A stretch of DNA of 64,000 nt from Paenibacillus sp. FSL H8-0537 (lineage in GTDB: Bacteria; Bacillota; Bacilli; Paenibacillales; Paenibacillaceae), in NCBI RefSeq assembly GCF_038051995.1, contig NZ_CP150290.1, forward strand, positions 1,785,501 through 1,849,500. The letters are read 5' to 3'. Below, piece by piece: positions 52,240 through 59,573 of the stretch. Numbering within the stretch: the first letter of the stretch is position 1; every line of letters starts with the position of its first letter. Both the position numbers and the translations under genes were made by a program. The notes beneath the pieces are model-generated. The model had not been told where the DNA came from. It did no database searches and saw nothing but the letters and a program-made list of their open reading frames with translations.

Positions 52240-53664
52240 ATGTCAGTTCAAAATGTTTTGGACACAATTAAAGAAAACAACATTCAGTTTGTAGATTTCC
52301 GGTTCGTGGATCTTTTTGGTCATGCGCACCACATTACCCTTCCTTCGACAGAAGTTGACGCCGATACTTTCGTAAATGGTGTAGCTTTTGACGGTTCCTC
52401 GATCCCGGGTTTCCGTGGAATCGAAGAGTCGGATATGGTTATGATGCCAGATCCTGAATCGGTATTTATCGATCCTTTCACTGATCACCCAACTCTAAAT
52501 GTAATGTCTAACATTCATACGCCTGATGGCGAACGCTACGAGCGCGATCCGCGCAGCATCGCTCAAAAAGCGGAAGAGTTTCTGCAAAAATCCGGTGTAG
52601 GCACGACAGCATTTTTCGCTCCTGAATCCGAATTTTTCATTTTCGACGATGTTCGCTACGAAAGCTCAATGAACACTTCCTTCTATTCGGTTGATTCCGA
52701 AGAAGCTGGCTGGAACACAGCTCGCAAAGAAGAAGGCGGAAACCTTGGCTTTAAAGTTCCAGTTAAAGGCGGTTACGTTCCAGTAGCTCCGGTTGACTCC
52801 CAACAAGACATCCGCAGCGAAATGGTTCGCCTGATGCAAGAAGCTGGTCTTCGCGTTGAGCGTCATCACCACGAAGTAGCAACTGCTGGTCAAGCAGAAA
52901 TCAACTTCCGTTTTGATACGTTGACTAAAACAGCTGACAACCTATTGAAATACAAATATATTGTTCACAACACAGCTCGCCAATATGGAAAAGTTGCAAC
53001 TTTCATGCCTAAACCGCTGTTTGGCGATAATGGTAGCGGTATGCACGTTCACTCCTCCATCTTTGATGGCGACACGCCTTTGTTCTTTGAAAAAGGTGCT
53101 TATGGCAACCTGAGCCCGCTGGCTATGCACTACATCGGCGGAATTTTGCACCATGCTCCAGCTTTGATCGCGCTCACTAACCCGAGCACTAACTCGTTCA
53201 AACGTCTGGTTCCTGGATACGAAGCTCCAGTTAACCTGGTGTTCTCCAAAGGTAACCGTTCGGCTGCGATCCGTATTCCAATCGCTTCCGTTACACCTAA
53301 AGGCTGTCGTATCGAGTTCCGTACGCCTGACTCCACAGCTAACCCTTACCTTGCGTTTGCAGCAATGCTGCTTGCAGGTCTTGACGGTATTAAGCGCAAG
53401 CTTGATCCAATTGCTTTGGGCTATGGTCCTTTCGACAAAAACATTTACGAATTGCCAGAAGAAGAGAAGAAAGACATCCGCAGCGTACCTGGTACGCTTG
53501 ACGAAGCGCTGAGCGCTTTGGAAGCAGATTCCGAATTCTTGACTGAAGGCGGCGTATTCTCTGAAGACTTTATCGCTAACTACGTTGCATTCAAACGCAA
53601 CGAAGCGAAAACTGTTTCGATCCGTGTTCATCCGCACGAGTACAGCCTGTACTTCGATTGCTAG
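52240..53664 (+). CDS. glnA: Type I glutamine synthetase, GSI-beta-like
   Basis: This enzyme makes glutamine from glutamate, ammonia and ATP as a dodecamer. The 474-residue protein has NGVAFDGSSIPGFRGIEESD, the ATP-binding KPLFGDNGSGMHVHSSIFDG and the glutamate-binding NPSTNSFKRLVPGYEAPVN. It is longer than the 444-residue GlnA of Bacillus: it carries the insertion ahead of VKGGYVPVAPVDSQQDIRSE and the C-terminal NIYELPEEEKK segment with tyrosine 403, features of the GSI-beta subgroup whose members can be adenylylated. No glnR precedes it and no adenylyltransferase is nearby. The ATG has GGAGGAAA. Confidence 0.95.
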   Translation: MSVQNVLDTIKENNIQFVDFRFVDLFGHAHHITLPSTEVDADTFVNGVAFDGSSIPGFRGIEESDMVMMPDPESVFIDPFTDHPTLNVMSNIHTPDGERYERDPRSIAQKAEEFLQKSGVGTTAFFAPESEFFIFDDVRYESSMNTSFYSVDSEEAGWNTARKEEGGNLGFKVPVKGGYVPVAPVDSQQDIRSEMVRLMQEAGLRVERHHHEVATAGQAEINFRFDTLTKTADNLLKYKYIVHNTARQYGKVATFMPKPLFGDNGSGMHVHSSIFDGDTPLFFEKGAYGNLSPLAMHYIGGILHHAPALIALTNPSTNSFKRLVPGYEAPVNLVFSKGNRSAAIRIPIASVTPKGCRIEFRTPDSTANPYLAFAAMLLAGLDGIKRKLDPIALGYGPFDKNIYELPEEEKKDIRSVPGTLDEALSALEADSEFLTEGGVFSEDFIANYVAFKRNEAKTVSIRVHPHEYSLYFDC

Positions 53665-53675
53665 AATGAACGTTG

Positions 53676-53707
53676 AAGGAGCCTCCTATGGGGGCTCTTT
53701 TTTTTCT
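53676..53707 (+). terminator. Terminator of glnA
   Basis: GAGCC (53679-53683) pairs with GGCTC (53693-53697), extended by C-G pairs in the loop, followed by T8. Confidence 0.88.
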
Positions 53708-53877
53708 ACCTAGTCGCTGGAGTGAAAAGCATCCTTTAAAGGAAGCATTGGCAAACTGATAGCGGAAATCGATGATCTTTTGTATACGTATTTGTTGAAA
53801 AACCGAATATTAACAAGAAATCAATAATAAAGTGTTCGACTTTTGTCACGAAAAGACGGGATACTACTTGATGCGGG

Positions 53878-53906
53878 CCTCTAAAATTGCTATTATAGCG
53901 GTATCA
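53878..53906 (+). promoter_or_regulatory. Promoter of serC
   Basis: TTGATG (53878-53883) and TATTAT (53901-53906) are separated by 17 nt, about 30 nt before the start codon. Confidence 0.7.
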
Positions 53907-53935
53907 TGTTAATAACTAAAGGTGGTTATCCGAAG

Positions 53936-55021
53936 ATGAAGAGAGCATTCAATTTTAATGCAGGACCAGCCGCTTTACCGCTTGAAGTACTTGAGCAGGC
54001 TCAGCAGCAATTCGTAGAGTATCAAGGCGCGGGCATGTCCATTATGGAAATGTCGCACCGCAGCGAGCTGTATGAGCAAGTTAACAATGAGACGCAGGCT
54101 CTTTTTCGCGAAATTTACGGCATTCCTGACAATTATCATGTTCTGCTGCTGCAAGGCGGCGCAAGCACGCAATTTGCAACCATTCCAATGAATTTTCTCA
54201 CCCCAGGCAAAGTTGGCGCTTATGTGATGACTGGCGCATGGGCAGAGAAAGCAATCAAGGAAGCGAAGCTTGTTGGCGAGACAGCGATAGCTGCTACTTC
54301 AGAGGCTCACAAGTTCAACCGCATTCCGGCACTTTCCGACATTCAGCTGCCTGATCAAGCCGCTTATTTGCACATTACGACAAATGAGACGATTGGCGGT
54401 ACGCAATTTGCTGAATTCCCGCAAACCGGCAATGTACCGCTAATTGCGGACATGTCGAGTGATATTTTGAGCCGTCCGGTCGATGTCAGCCAGTTCGGAC
54501 TGATTTATGCAGGAGCTCAGAAAAACCTTGGTCCTTCGGGCGTGACGGTTGTCATCGTTCGTGATGATCTCGTCAAAGAAAGCCCTAAGACGATTCCAGC
54601 TATTTTCCGCTATGATACCCATGTGAAAGCAGGCTCGCTGTACAACACGCCGCCTTCCTTCTCGGTCTATATGGTCAATCTGGTGCTGAAATGGATTAAA
54701 GCAAGAGGCGGAGTTGCCCAAATCAATCAATATAATCGTGACAAAACAAACCTCATTTACAATACGATTGATCAAAGTGGCGGCTTCTATTATGGCTTTG
54801 CAGCTCCGGAAAGCCGTTCGCTCATGAACATTACATTCCGTCTGCAGGATGCTGAGCTTGAGAAGAAATTTATTAAGCAATCGGAAGCGGAAGGTTTTGT
54901 TGGCCTGAAAGGACACCGTGATGTTGGCGGGCTTCGCGCTTCGACTTACAATGCGGTTCCACTAGAAAGCTGCAAGGCGCTTGCTGAATTTATGGCAGAG
55001 TTCCAAAAAAACAACGGTTAA
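53936..55021 (+). CDS. serC: Phosphoserine aminotransferase
   Basis: SerC converts 3-phosphohydroxypyruvate to phosphoserine in serine synthesis. The 361-residue PLP enzyme has FNFNAGPAALPLEVLEQAQQ at the start and QGGASTQFATIPMNFL for cofactor binding. The lysine lies in GLIYAGAQKNLGPSGVTVVI (about residue 198), and GHRDVGGLRASTYNAVPLES near the end binds phosphate. ATG 53936 has AAAGGTGG 10 nt upstream. It is a single-gene unit between its promoter and a shared terminator. Confidence 0.97.
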   Translation: MKRAFNFNAGPAALPLEVLEQAQQQFVEYQGAGMSIMEMSHRSELYEQVNNETQALFREIYGIPDNYHVLLLQGGASTQFATIPMNFLTPGKVGAYVMTGAWAEKAIKEAKLVGETAIAATSEAHKFNRIPALSDIQLPDQAAYLHITTNETIGGTQFAEFPQTGNVPLIADMSSDILSRPVDVSQFGLIYAGAQKNLGPSGVTVVIVRDDLVKESPKTIPAIFRYDTHVKAGSLYNTPPSFSVYMVNLVLKWIKARGGVAQINQYNRDKTNLIYNTIDQSGGFYYGFAAPESRSLMNITFRLQDAELEKKFIKQSEAEGFVGLKGHRDVGGLRASTYNAVPLESCKALAEFMAEFQKNNG

Positions 55022-55049
55022 TCGCAGCTCCCAGTGCTAAAATGATAGA

Positions 55050-55096
55050 AAAACCGCCCGCCCCTTTCACAAATGAAAGGAACGGGCGGTTCTTTC
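55050..55096. terminator. Bidirectional terminator between serC and the response regulator
   Basis: AACCGCCCG (55052-55060) pairs with CGGGCGGTT (55083-55091), and CCTTTCA with TGAAAGG inside. Confidence 0.85.
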
Positions 55097-55102
55097 GTGT
55101 AA

Positions 55103-55822
55103 TTAGGCAAGGGTTTGCTCCAAAGCGCTTGGGCCATGCAGCTTGTAGCCTACGTTGCGAACGGTCATGATATATTCGGGGGTTCGGGCATTTTTTTCGA
55201 TTTTATCGCGGAGATGGCTAATATGGACGTCTACGATACGGGTATCGCCGAGGAAGTGATAGTCCCATACGCCATGAAGCAGCTGCTGGCGGCTCAGCAC
55301 CTTGCCTTTATGCTTGCAGAGGAAGACGAGCAGCTCGAATTCCTTCGGCGTCAGCTCGATCAGTTTGCCGTCAATCAGCACTTCCCGCTCATCTGGGCGA
55401 ACCGACATGCGGCCAATGTCAATGGCACTTGATGGTACGGCTCCCGGCAGCGATTGCAGTCTGCGGAAAATCGCTTGAATGCGCGAAATCAGCTCCTGTG
55501 GGCTGAAGGGCTTGGTCATATAATCGTCAGCGCCATTATCGAGGCCGGCAATTTTATCGGTAACATCCTGCAGGGCGGTCAGCATGACGATGGGAACGGC
55601 GTTGTTTTGCTTGCGCAGCTCGCGGCATACTTGAATGCCATCCATTTTCGGCAGCATTAAATCGAGAACGATGAGATCTGGTCGAAAGGGGCGCAGCATA
55701 TCAAACACGGCTTCTCCGTCATCTACGCATCTGACGTCGTATCCGGCTAGCTTCAGGTTGAATTCAATCAGCATGGAGATGGAGGGCTCGTCATCGACGA
55801 CGAGAATTTTCTTTTTCAACAT
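55103..55822 (-). CDS. Lone OmpR/PhoB-family response regulator
   Basis: The 239-residue protein has a receiver domain (VVDDEPSISMLIEFNLK, phospho-aspartate in LIVLDLMLPKMDGIQVC, lysine in YMTKPFSPQEL) and a winged helix with DYHFLGDTRIVDVHISHLRD. It resembles PhoP/WalR-type regulators. No histidine kinase gene is adjacent: upstream lies trmL in the opposite direction, and downstream is a terminator. Its kinase must be encoded elsewhere or lost. ATG 55822 is used; the ribosome site is weak. Confidence 0.92.
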   Translation of the reverse strand: MLKKKILVVDDEPSISMLIEFNLKLAGYDVRCVDDGEAVFDMLRPFRPDLIVLDLMLPKMDGIQVCRELRKQNNAVPIVMLTALQDVTDKIAGLDNGADDYMTKPFSPQELISRIQAIFRRLQSLPGAVPSSAIDIGRMSVRPDEREVLIDGKLIELTPKEFELLVFLCKHKGKVLSRQQLLHGVWDYHFLGDTRIVDVHISHLRDKIEKNARTPEYIMTVRNVGYKLHGPSALEQTLA

Positions 55823-55999
55823 GTTGTCTTATTAAGCCTCCCTTATCCTAAACATGTCTTTGCTCATAACTACATTATGAAGATAGACGTTCAAGCGGGG
55901 ATTAAGAGTACGTTAACGGGATGTAAAATTTCATTCCTATTTCAAATAAAATAGTAATTCATGTATAATAGGCAAGGGACAAGGGGTGACAACAAGAAG

Positions 56000-56464
56000 A
56001 TGGCATTTCATATTGTGTTAGTAGAACCGGAAATACCCGCTAACACGGGCAATATTGCGCGGACATGTGCGGCAACAGGTGCGCATCTGCATCTGGTGCG
56101 TCCGCTGGGCTTTCAAACGGATGACAAGACGCTGAAGCGGGCGGGCCTGGATTATTGGCATGCGGTTCATGTCGAGTACCATGATTCCTTTCAGGAGCTG
56201 CAGGAGCAGTATGCTGATGGGCGGTATTTCTATGCCAGTACGCGAGCGGTCAAAGCCTATAATGAGTTTCAGTACCAGGATGGGGATTTTTTCGTATTCG
56301 GCAAGGAAACGAAGGGTCTGCCCCAAGAGCTGATTGAGGCGAATTTAAGTACATGTATTCGGATGCCAATGACGGATAAGGTCAGATCGCTTAATTTATC
56401 CAATTCGGCGGCGATCGTCGTGTACGAAGCGCTTAGACAGAACGATTTTCCCGGACTGTCTTAA
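56000..56464 (+). CDS. trmL: tRNA (cytidine(34)-2'-O)-methyltransferase TrmL
   Basis: TrmL methylates the 2'-OH of the wobble base in leucine tRNAs. The 154-residue SPOUT protein has the N-terminal VLVEPEIPANTGNIARTC, and the knotted SAM site with FVFGKETKGLPQELI and IRMPMTDKVRSLNLSNSAAI. Length and motifs match the CspR/TrmL family. The start is ATG 56000, with AAGGGGTG upstream; a longer frame to 55961 lacks a site. It is a single gene, and no terminator with a clear T tract follows. Confidence 0.93.
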   Translation: MAFHIVLVEPEIPANTGNIARTCAATGAHLHLVRPLGFQTDDKTLKRAGLDYWHAVHVEYHDSFQELQEQYADGRYFYASTRAVKAYNEFQYQDGDFFVFGKETKGLPQELIEANLSTCIRMPMTDKVRSLNLSNSAAIVVYEALRQNDFPGLS

Positions 56465-56667
56465 AATAGAGGCGGCTTGCGAATAATTTTAGTTCTTGCA
56501 GATTCAAATTTTGTTGGCAAGGTGAAGAATTTACTTAAGGATTTTTTTGACGGATTACTTAAAGAGAGAATCAACAATGGGGAAACAGAGGCAGAGCGTT
56601 AAGGCAATGAACTGTCGGGGTTTCACGAAAATGGCTTGCAAACTAGACACAGGAGAGGTGAACAACG

Positions 56668-56916
56668 ATGAAACCAGCAGGTGTAGTAAGAAAAGTAGAT
56701 CAACTCGGACGTATCGTTCTTCCAAAATCGTTGCGTAAACGTTACCAGATGAATGAGGGAGATCCGGTTGAAATTTTAGTGCAGGGCGACCATATTATTT
56801 TGGAGCGTTACCGTCCGAAATGTGTGTTCTGTGGTTCAATGGAAGAAGTACGCGAGTTTAAAGAACGTTTTTTATGCGGCGTTTGTGTGGCTGAAATGAG
56901 CCAGCTCGCCCGCTAA
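56668..56916 (+). CDS. AbrB-family transition-state regulator with a cysteine-rich C-terminus
   Basis: The 82-residue protein starts with the AbrB swapped-hairpin DNA-binding domain: GVVRKVDQLGRIVLPKSLRK, followed by GDPVEILVQGDHIILERY. In Bacillus AbrB and Abh the second half is another oligomerisation domain. Here residues 51-73 instead form CVFC and CGVC pairs 15 residues apart, which could bind zinc. AbrB proteins repress stationary-phase and sporulation genes. The start is ATG 56668 with GGAGAGGTG. It is followed by a long terminator. The DNA target and the metal are inferred. Confidence 0.9.
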   Translation: MKPAGVVRKVDQLGRIVLPKSLRKRYQMNEGDPVEILVQGDHIILERYRPKCVFCGSMEEVREFKERFLCGVCVAEMSQLAR

Positions 56917-56954
56917 CCTCATACATGCTTAATAGGTAGTATAAATAGGTAAGA

Positions 56955-57017
56955 ACCAAAAGAAGCTTCCCCATGGAGCAGCTATAGCTGCGTTCCTTCG
57001 GAGAAGCTTCTTTTGGT
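56955..57017 (+). terminator. Terminator of the AbrB-like gene
   Basis: Fifteen-base perfect arms, ACCAAAAGAAGCTTC (56955-56969) and GAAGCTTCTTTTGGT (57003-57017), enclose an inner GCAGCTATAGCTGC palindrome. Confidence 0.82.
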
Positions 57018-57035
57018 GTAAGCTGATGGTTCGGC

Positions 57036-57134
57036 TTACAGGCCTTTGGTTTTGTCATCGTTGTAAGAAGACGTGAACATAGCCGTCAGAAACAAGACGA
57101 ATACAGTCATTACAATAATGAATGTGATGGACAT
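57036..57134 (-). CDS. 32-residue single-span membrane protein
   Basis: The start MSITFIIVMTVFVLFLTAMF forms one hydrophobic helix, followed by the polar tail TSSYNDDKTKGL. GGAGGTG lies 7 nt upstream of the ATG (57142-57148 on the plus strand), a strong ribosome site. The hairpin 56955-57017 lies just past the stop and may serve this gene as well. I know no named family. Small membrane peptides of this size often regulate a larger membrane complex; none is obvious nearby. Confidence 0.72.
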   Translation of the reverse strand: MSITFIIVMTVFVLFLTAMFTSSYNDDKTKGL

Positions 57135-57273
57135 TAATGGCACCTCCAAAATCCTCATGCAACTGTTTTCATTATACCCAACCTGCTCGAAAAAGAAAAC
57201 TTTAAATATGGGCTGTACCTTGATAACATAGAGCTATAAACGTTAAAGCTTGCATCTTAGGAGGAGTCGAACC

Positions 57274-58473
57274 ATGGATTACCGTTTTTCATCACGAGTG
57301 ACCGCTCTCAAATCATCGGTCGTAAGAGATATACTTAAGCTGACGCAGGGCAAGGATATGATTTCATTCGCTGGCGGGCTGCCGGCCGAGGAGCTGTTCC
57401 CCGTGCAGGCCATTCGCAAAGCGGCCGATCGGGTGTTTACGAAGGGCGCAAGTGCTATGCAATACGGTTTGACCGAGGGCTTCTTGCCGCTGCGTGAGCA
57501 GCTGTGCGAGCGTATGGGTCACAAGGGCATGAATGTTCGCCCTGACGAAATGCTGCTAACGACAGGCTCCCAGCAGGCGATCAGCCTCATTATTGAAGTG
57601 CTGACCGAGCCTGGTGATACGATATTGGTAGAAAGGCCGACTTATCTCGCTTGCTTGCAGGTATTTGAGATGAATGGCTTAAATGTCATTGCAGCGGAAA
57701 GCGATGAGCATGGCATTGTGGCTGAGGATGCAGAGCGGCTTATTCGCGAGCATCGTCCAAAGCTTGTGTACGCCGTGCCTACCTTCGGCAATCCAACGGG
57801 ACGCGTCTGGAGTACAGAGCGCAGACAACAGCTGCTCGCGCTTTGCAGCTCTTATGGTGTGCCGATATTGGAAGATGATCCATACGGAGAAATAAAATAT
57901 GATGTAAATGCGGTTTATCCAACATTGTTTGCGCTTGATCAGCAGGCAGGCGGTTCGGGCTCGGTTATTTATACGAGCACGTTCTCTAAGACGGTTGCGC
58001 CAGGGCTGCGCACAGGTTGGGCAATGGGGCCAGCGGATGTTATTGCGATGATGGCTAAAGCGAAGCAGGCGGCCGATTTGCATTCCAGTGCGATAGATCA
58101 GCAAATTGTCAGCGAGCTGCTGGATAGCTTCCCGCTGGATGAGCATATTAAAGTTATCTCTGCTTCCTACGGTGAGCGGATGCGCGAAATGCAAGGGCTG
58201 CTGGCACAGCAGCATATTGAAGGCTTGCGCTGGATTGAGCCGAAGGGCGGCATGTTCTTATGGCTGGAGCTGCCAGAAGGTCTTGATGCAGAGGCGCTGC
58301 TTAAGGCCTCCGTGCAGAAGGGCGTTGCTTTTGTACCTGGAAGCTCCTTCTACGCTTATGACCCGCAGCGCAATACGGCGCGGCTCAACTTTACTTATAA
58401 CATTGGAGCCAAAACGGCGCTCGGCGTAGAGCGCTTCGCGGAAGCGGTCCGCGAGTTTACGGCCCGCTCCTAA
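57274..58473 (+). CDS. PLP-dependent aminotransferase, class I (LysN/2-aminoadipate type)
   Basis: This 399-residue enzyme has the fold type I aminotransferase plan. ISFAGGLPAEELFPVQAI near residue 37 and LLTTGSQQAISLIIEV near 98 are typical of the MocR/LysN subgroup. The cofactor residues are in PTFGNPTGRVW, LEDDPYGEIKYD and the lysine in STFSKTVAPGLRTGWAM (near 239). It lacks an N-terminal GntR helix-turn-helix, so it is an enzyme rather than a MocR regulator. The substrate cannot be told; branched-chain, aromatic or aminoadipate are all possible. ATG 57274 has TAGGAGGAG. The stop overlaps the convergent gene by 17 nt. Confidence 0.9.
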   Translation: MDYRFSSRVTALKSSVVRDILKLTQGKDMISFAGGLPAEELFPVQAIRKAADRVFTKGASAMQYGLTEGFLPLREQLCERMGHKGMNVRPDEMLLTTGSQQAISLIIEVLTEPGDTILVERPTYLACLQVFEMNGLNVIAAESDEHGIVAEDAERLIREHRPKLVYAVPTFGNPTGRVWSTERRQQLLALCSSYGVPILEDDPYGEIKYDVNAVYPTLFALDQQAGGSGSVIYTSTFSKTVAPGLRTGWAMGPADVIAMMAKAKQAADLHSSAIDQQIVSELLDSFPLDEHIKVISASYGERMREMQGLLAQQHIEGLRWIEPKGGMFLWLELPEGLDAEALLKASVQKGVAFVPGSSFYAYDPQRNTARLNFTYNIGAKTALGVERFAEAVREFTARS

Positions 58474-59206
58474 ACTGATTGCTTGGCAAAGCGGCCACCC
58501 AATCGGCGATGACTTCAGCATATTCGATCAAGGCGGCTGCTCCAGCGGGTAGCAGCCGGTATTTTCCGCGCTGCTCGCGCTCGAACCAGCCGTAGTGATT
58601 GTCGCGCAGCACAGCGCCGCTGCGCGGGAAGCTCGTCAGTGCAGCAACCTGGCTAGGCGATTGCGCCTCCCCCAGCTGCTGGAGCGCGTAGGCGCAGCGC
58701 AGCGCCTTCTCGCGATAGGCGGTCACCAGCTTGCGGCCGGTACTGCCGCCTACATTATAATCGCCGCTGCGCTCGCGAAATTCAAGAAGCAGCCTAGCCT
58801 GCTTCTTGCGGCGAGTTCTGCGCTGCGGCGCCTCGCCAGGCTCGCACAGCACATCAATGACAGGTGCCTTCGTCTTGAAGAAGGTGACGGTCATCAGGCC
58901 AATGCCGAGCATGCGGCACAGCTCGGTAATTTCACCGAAGCGCTGGTTGTGCGCGCCGCTTTTTTTACGATTGCGCTCGACTGCGAGCACAACTTGATCA
59001 TTTATACGAAGGCGTTCAATCCCCTGCAGCAGCAGGGCGAGATTGAACGTCTTTTTCATTTCAACGATAATGGTTTCTTCGGTATCGGCGTGCCTGGCAA
59101 CGAGATCGCAGTGCAGCACCTCGCTTTTGACGACGAAGCCGCGCGCCTCATAATAAGCTTTTATCGGCTTGTAAAGCTCCTCTTCCTTACCCACTGCCAC
59201 GTGCAT
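58457..59206 (-). CDS. DUF2161 family protein, putative PD-(D/E)XK-type phosphodiesterase
   Basis: This 249-residue protein has the DUF2161 pattern. The N-terminal half has a restriction-endonuclease-like core with HCDLVARHAD and TIIVEMKKTFN, a plausible Asp...Glu-x-Lys catalytic set near residues 29 and 47-49. The rest is basic (RRTRRKKQARLLLEFRERSG) and ends in a winged-helix-like segment. A nuclease or phosphodiesterase role is predicted for the family but not shown. ATG 59206 touches its GGGGG site; a GTG six nt later is possible. It overlaps the aminotransferase gene by 17 nt at the tail. Confidence 0.82.
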   Translation of the reverse strand: MHVAVGKEEELYKPIKAYYEARGFVVKSEVLHCDLVARHADTEETIIVEMKKTFNLALLLQGIERLRINDQVVLAVERNRKKSGAHNQRFGEITELCRMLGIGLMTVTFFKTKAPVIDVLCEPGEAPQRRTRRKKQARLLLEFRERSGDYNVGGSTGRKLVTAYREKALRCAYALQQLGEAQSPSQVAALTSFPRSGAVLRDNHYGWFEREQRGKYRLLPAGAAALIEYAEVIADWVAALPSNQFRSGP

Positions 59207-59274
59207 TCCCCCACTTTCTTCTAAACTATTATAACAAAAGGATAGGGAGCGCGGGCAGATCGAATGGATTTGTC

Positions 59275-59376
59275 CAAGGTGAAACGGCCGAAAGCCGTCC
59301 TCTGGCGGCGCGGCGCGTTTCGGTCCGAGAAATATAAGCCCATTTATAAGGGTAAAACTTATAAATGCTTATATTT
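59275..59376 (-). repeat. Two-hairpin intergenic repeat, copy 3
   Basis: Read on the minus strand, stem 1 pairs AAATATAAG and ATTTATAAG-type arms (59330-59350 with 59358-59376). Stem 2 begins CTCGGACCGAAACGCGCCG and ends GGCCGTTTCACCTTG. Only the outer AAATATA/TATATTT of stem 1 agrees with copies 1 and 2; the rest has changed on both sides so that pairing is kept. Confidence 0.82.
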
Positions 59377-59573
59377 CAAGCAAACCCGCGCTGCAAGCGT
59401 ACTTGTCGCAATATGCATGATTACCGCCTAAAATAGTGGTCAATTTCCACGCGGAATACGCATAGACATGTAATACTTCAATAAAGTTTGTTCCACTTGC
59501 AAAGATTCTTACAAGCAAATGCCGAGCGAAGTGAAAAATTGCGTATTGCGGAAGCGATGGGAGGAGGCACGGC
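59377..59573. other. Leader region of prkA
   Basis: No gene is visible. prkA is sigma-E dependent in Bacillus, but I found no convincing sigma-E or sigma-A box here. GGGAGGAGG lies just before the start codon. Confidence 0.4.
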
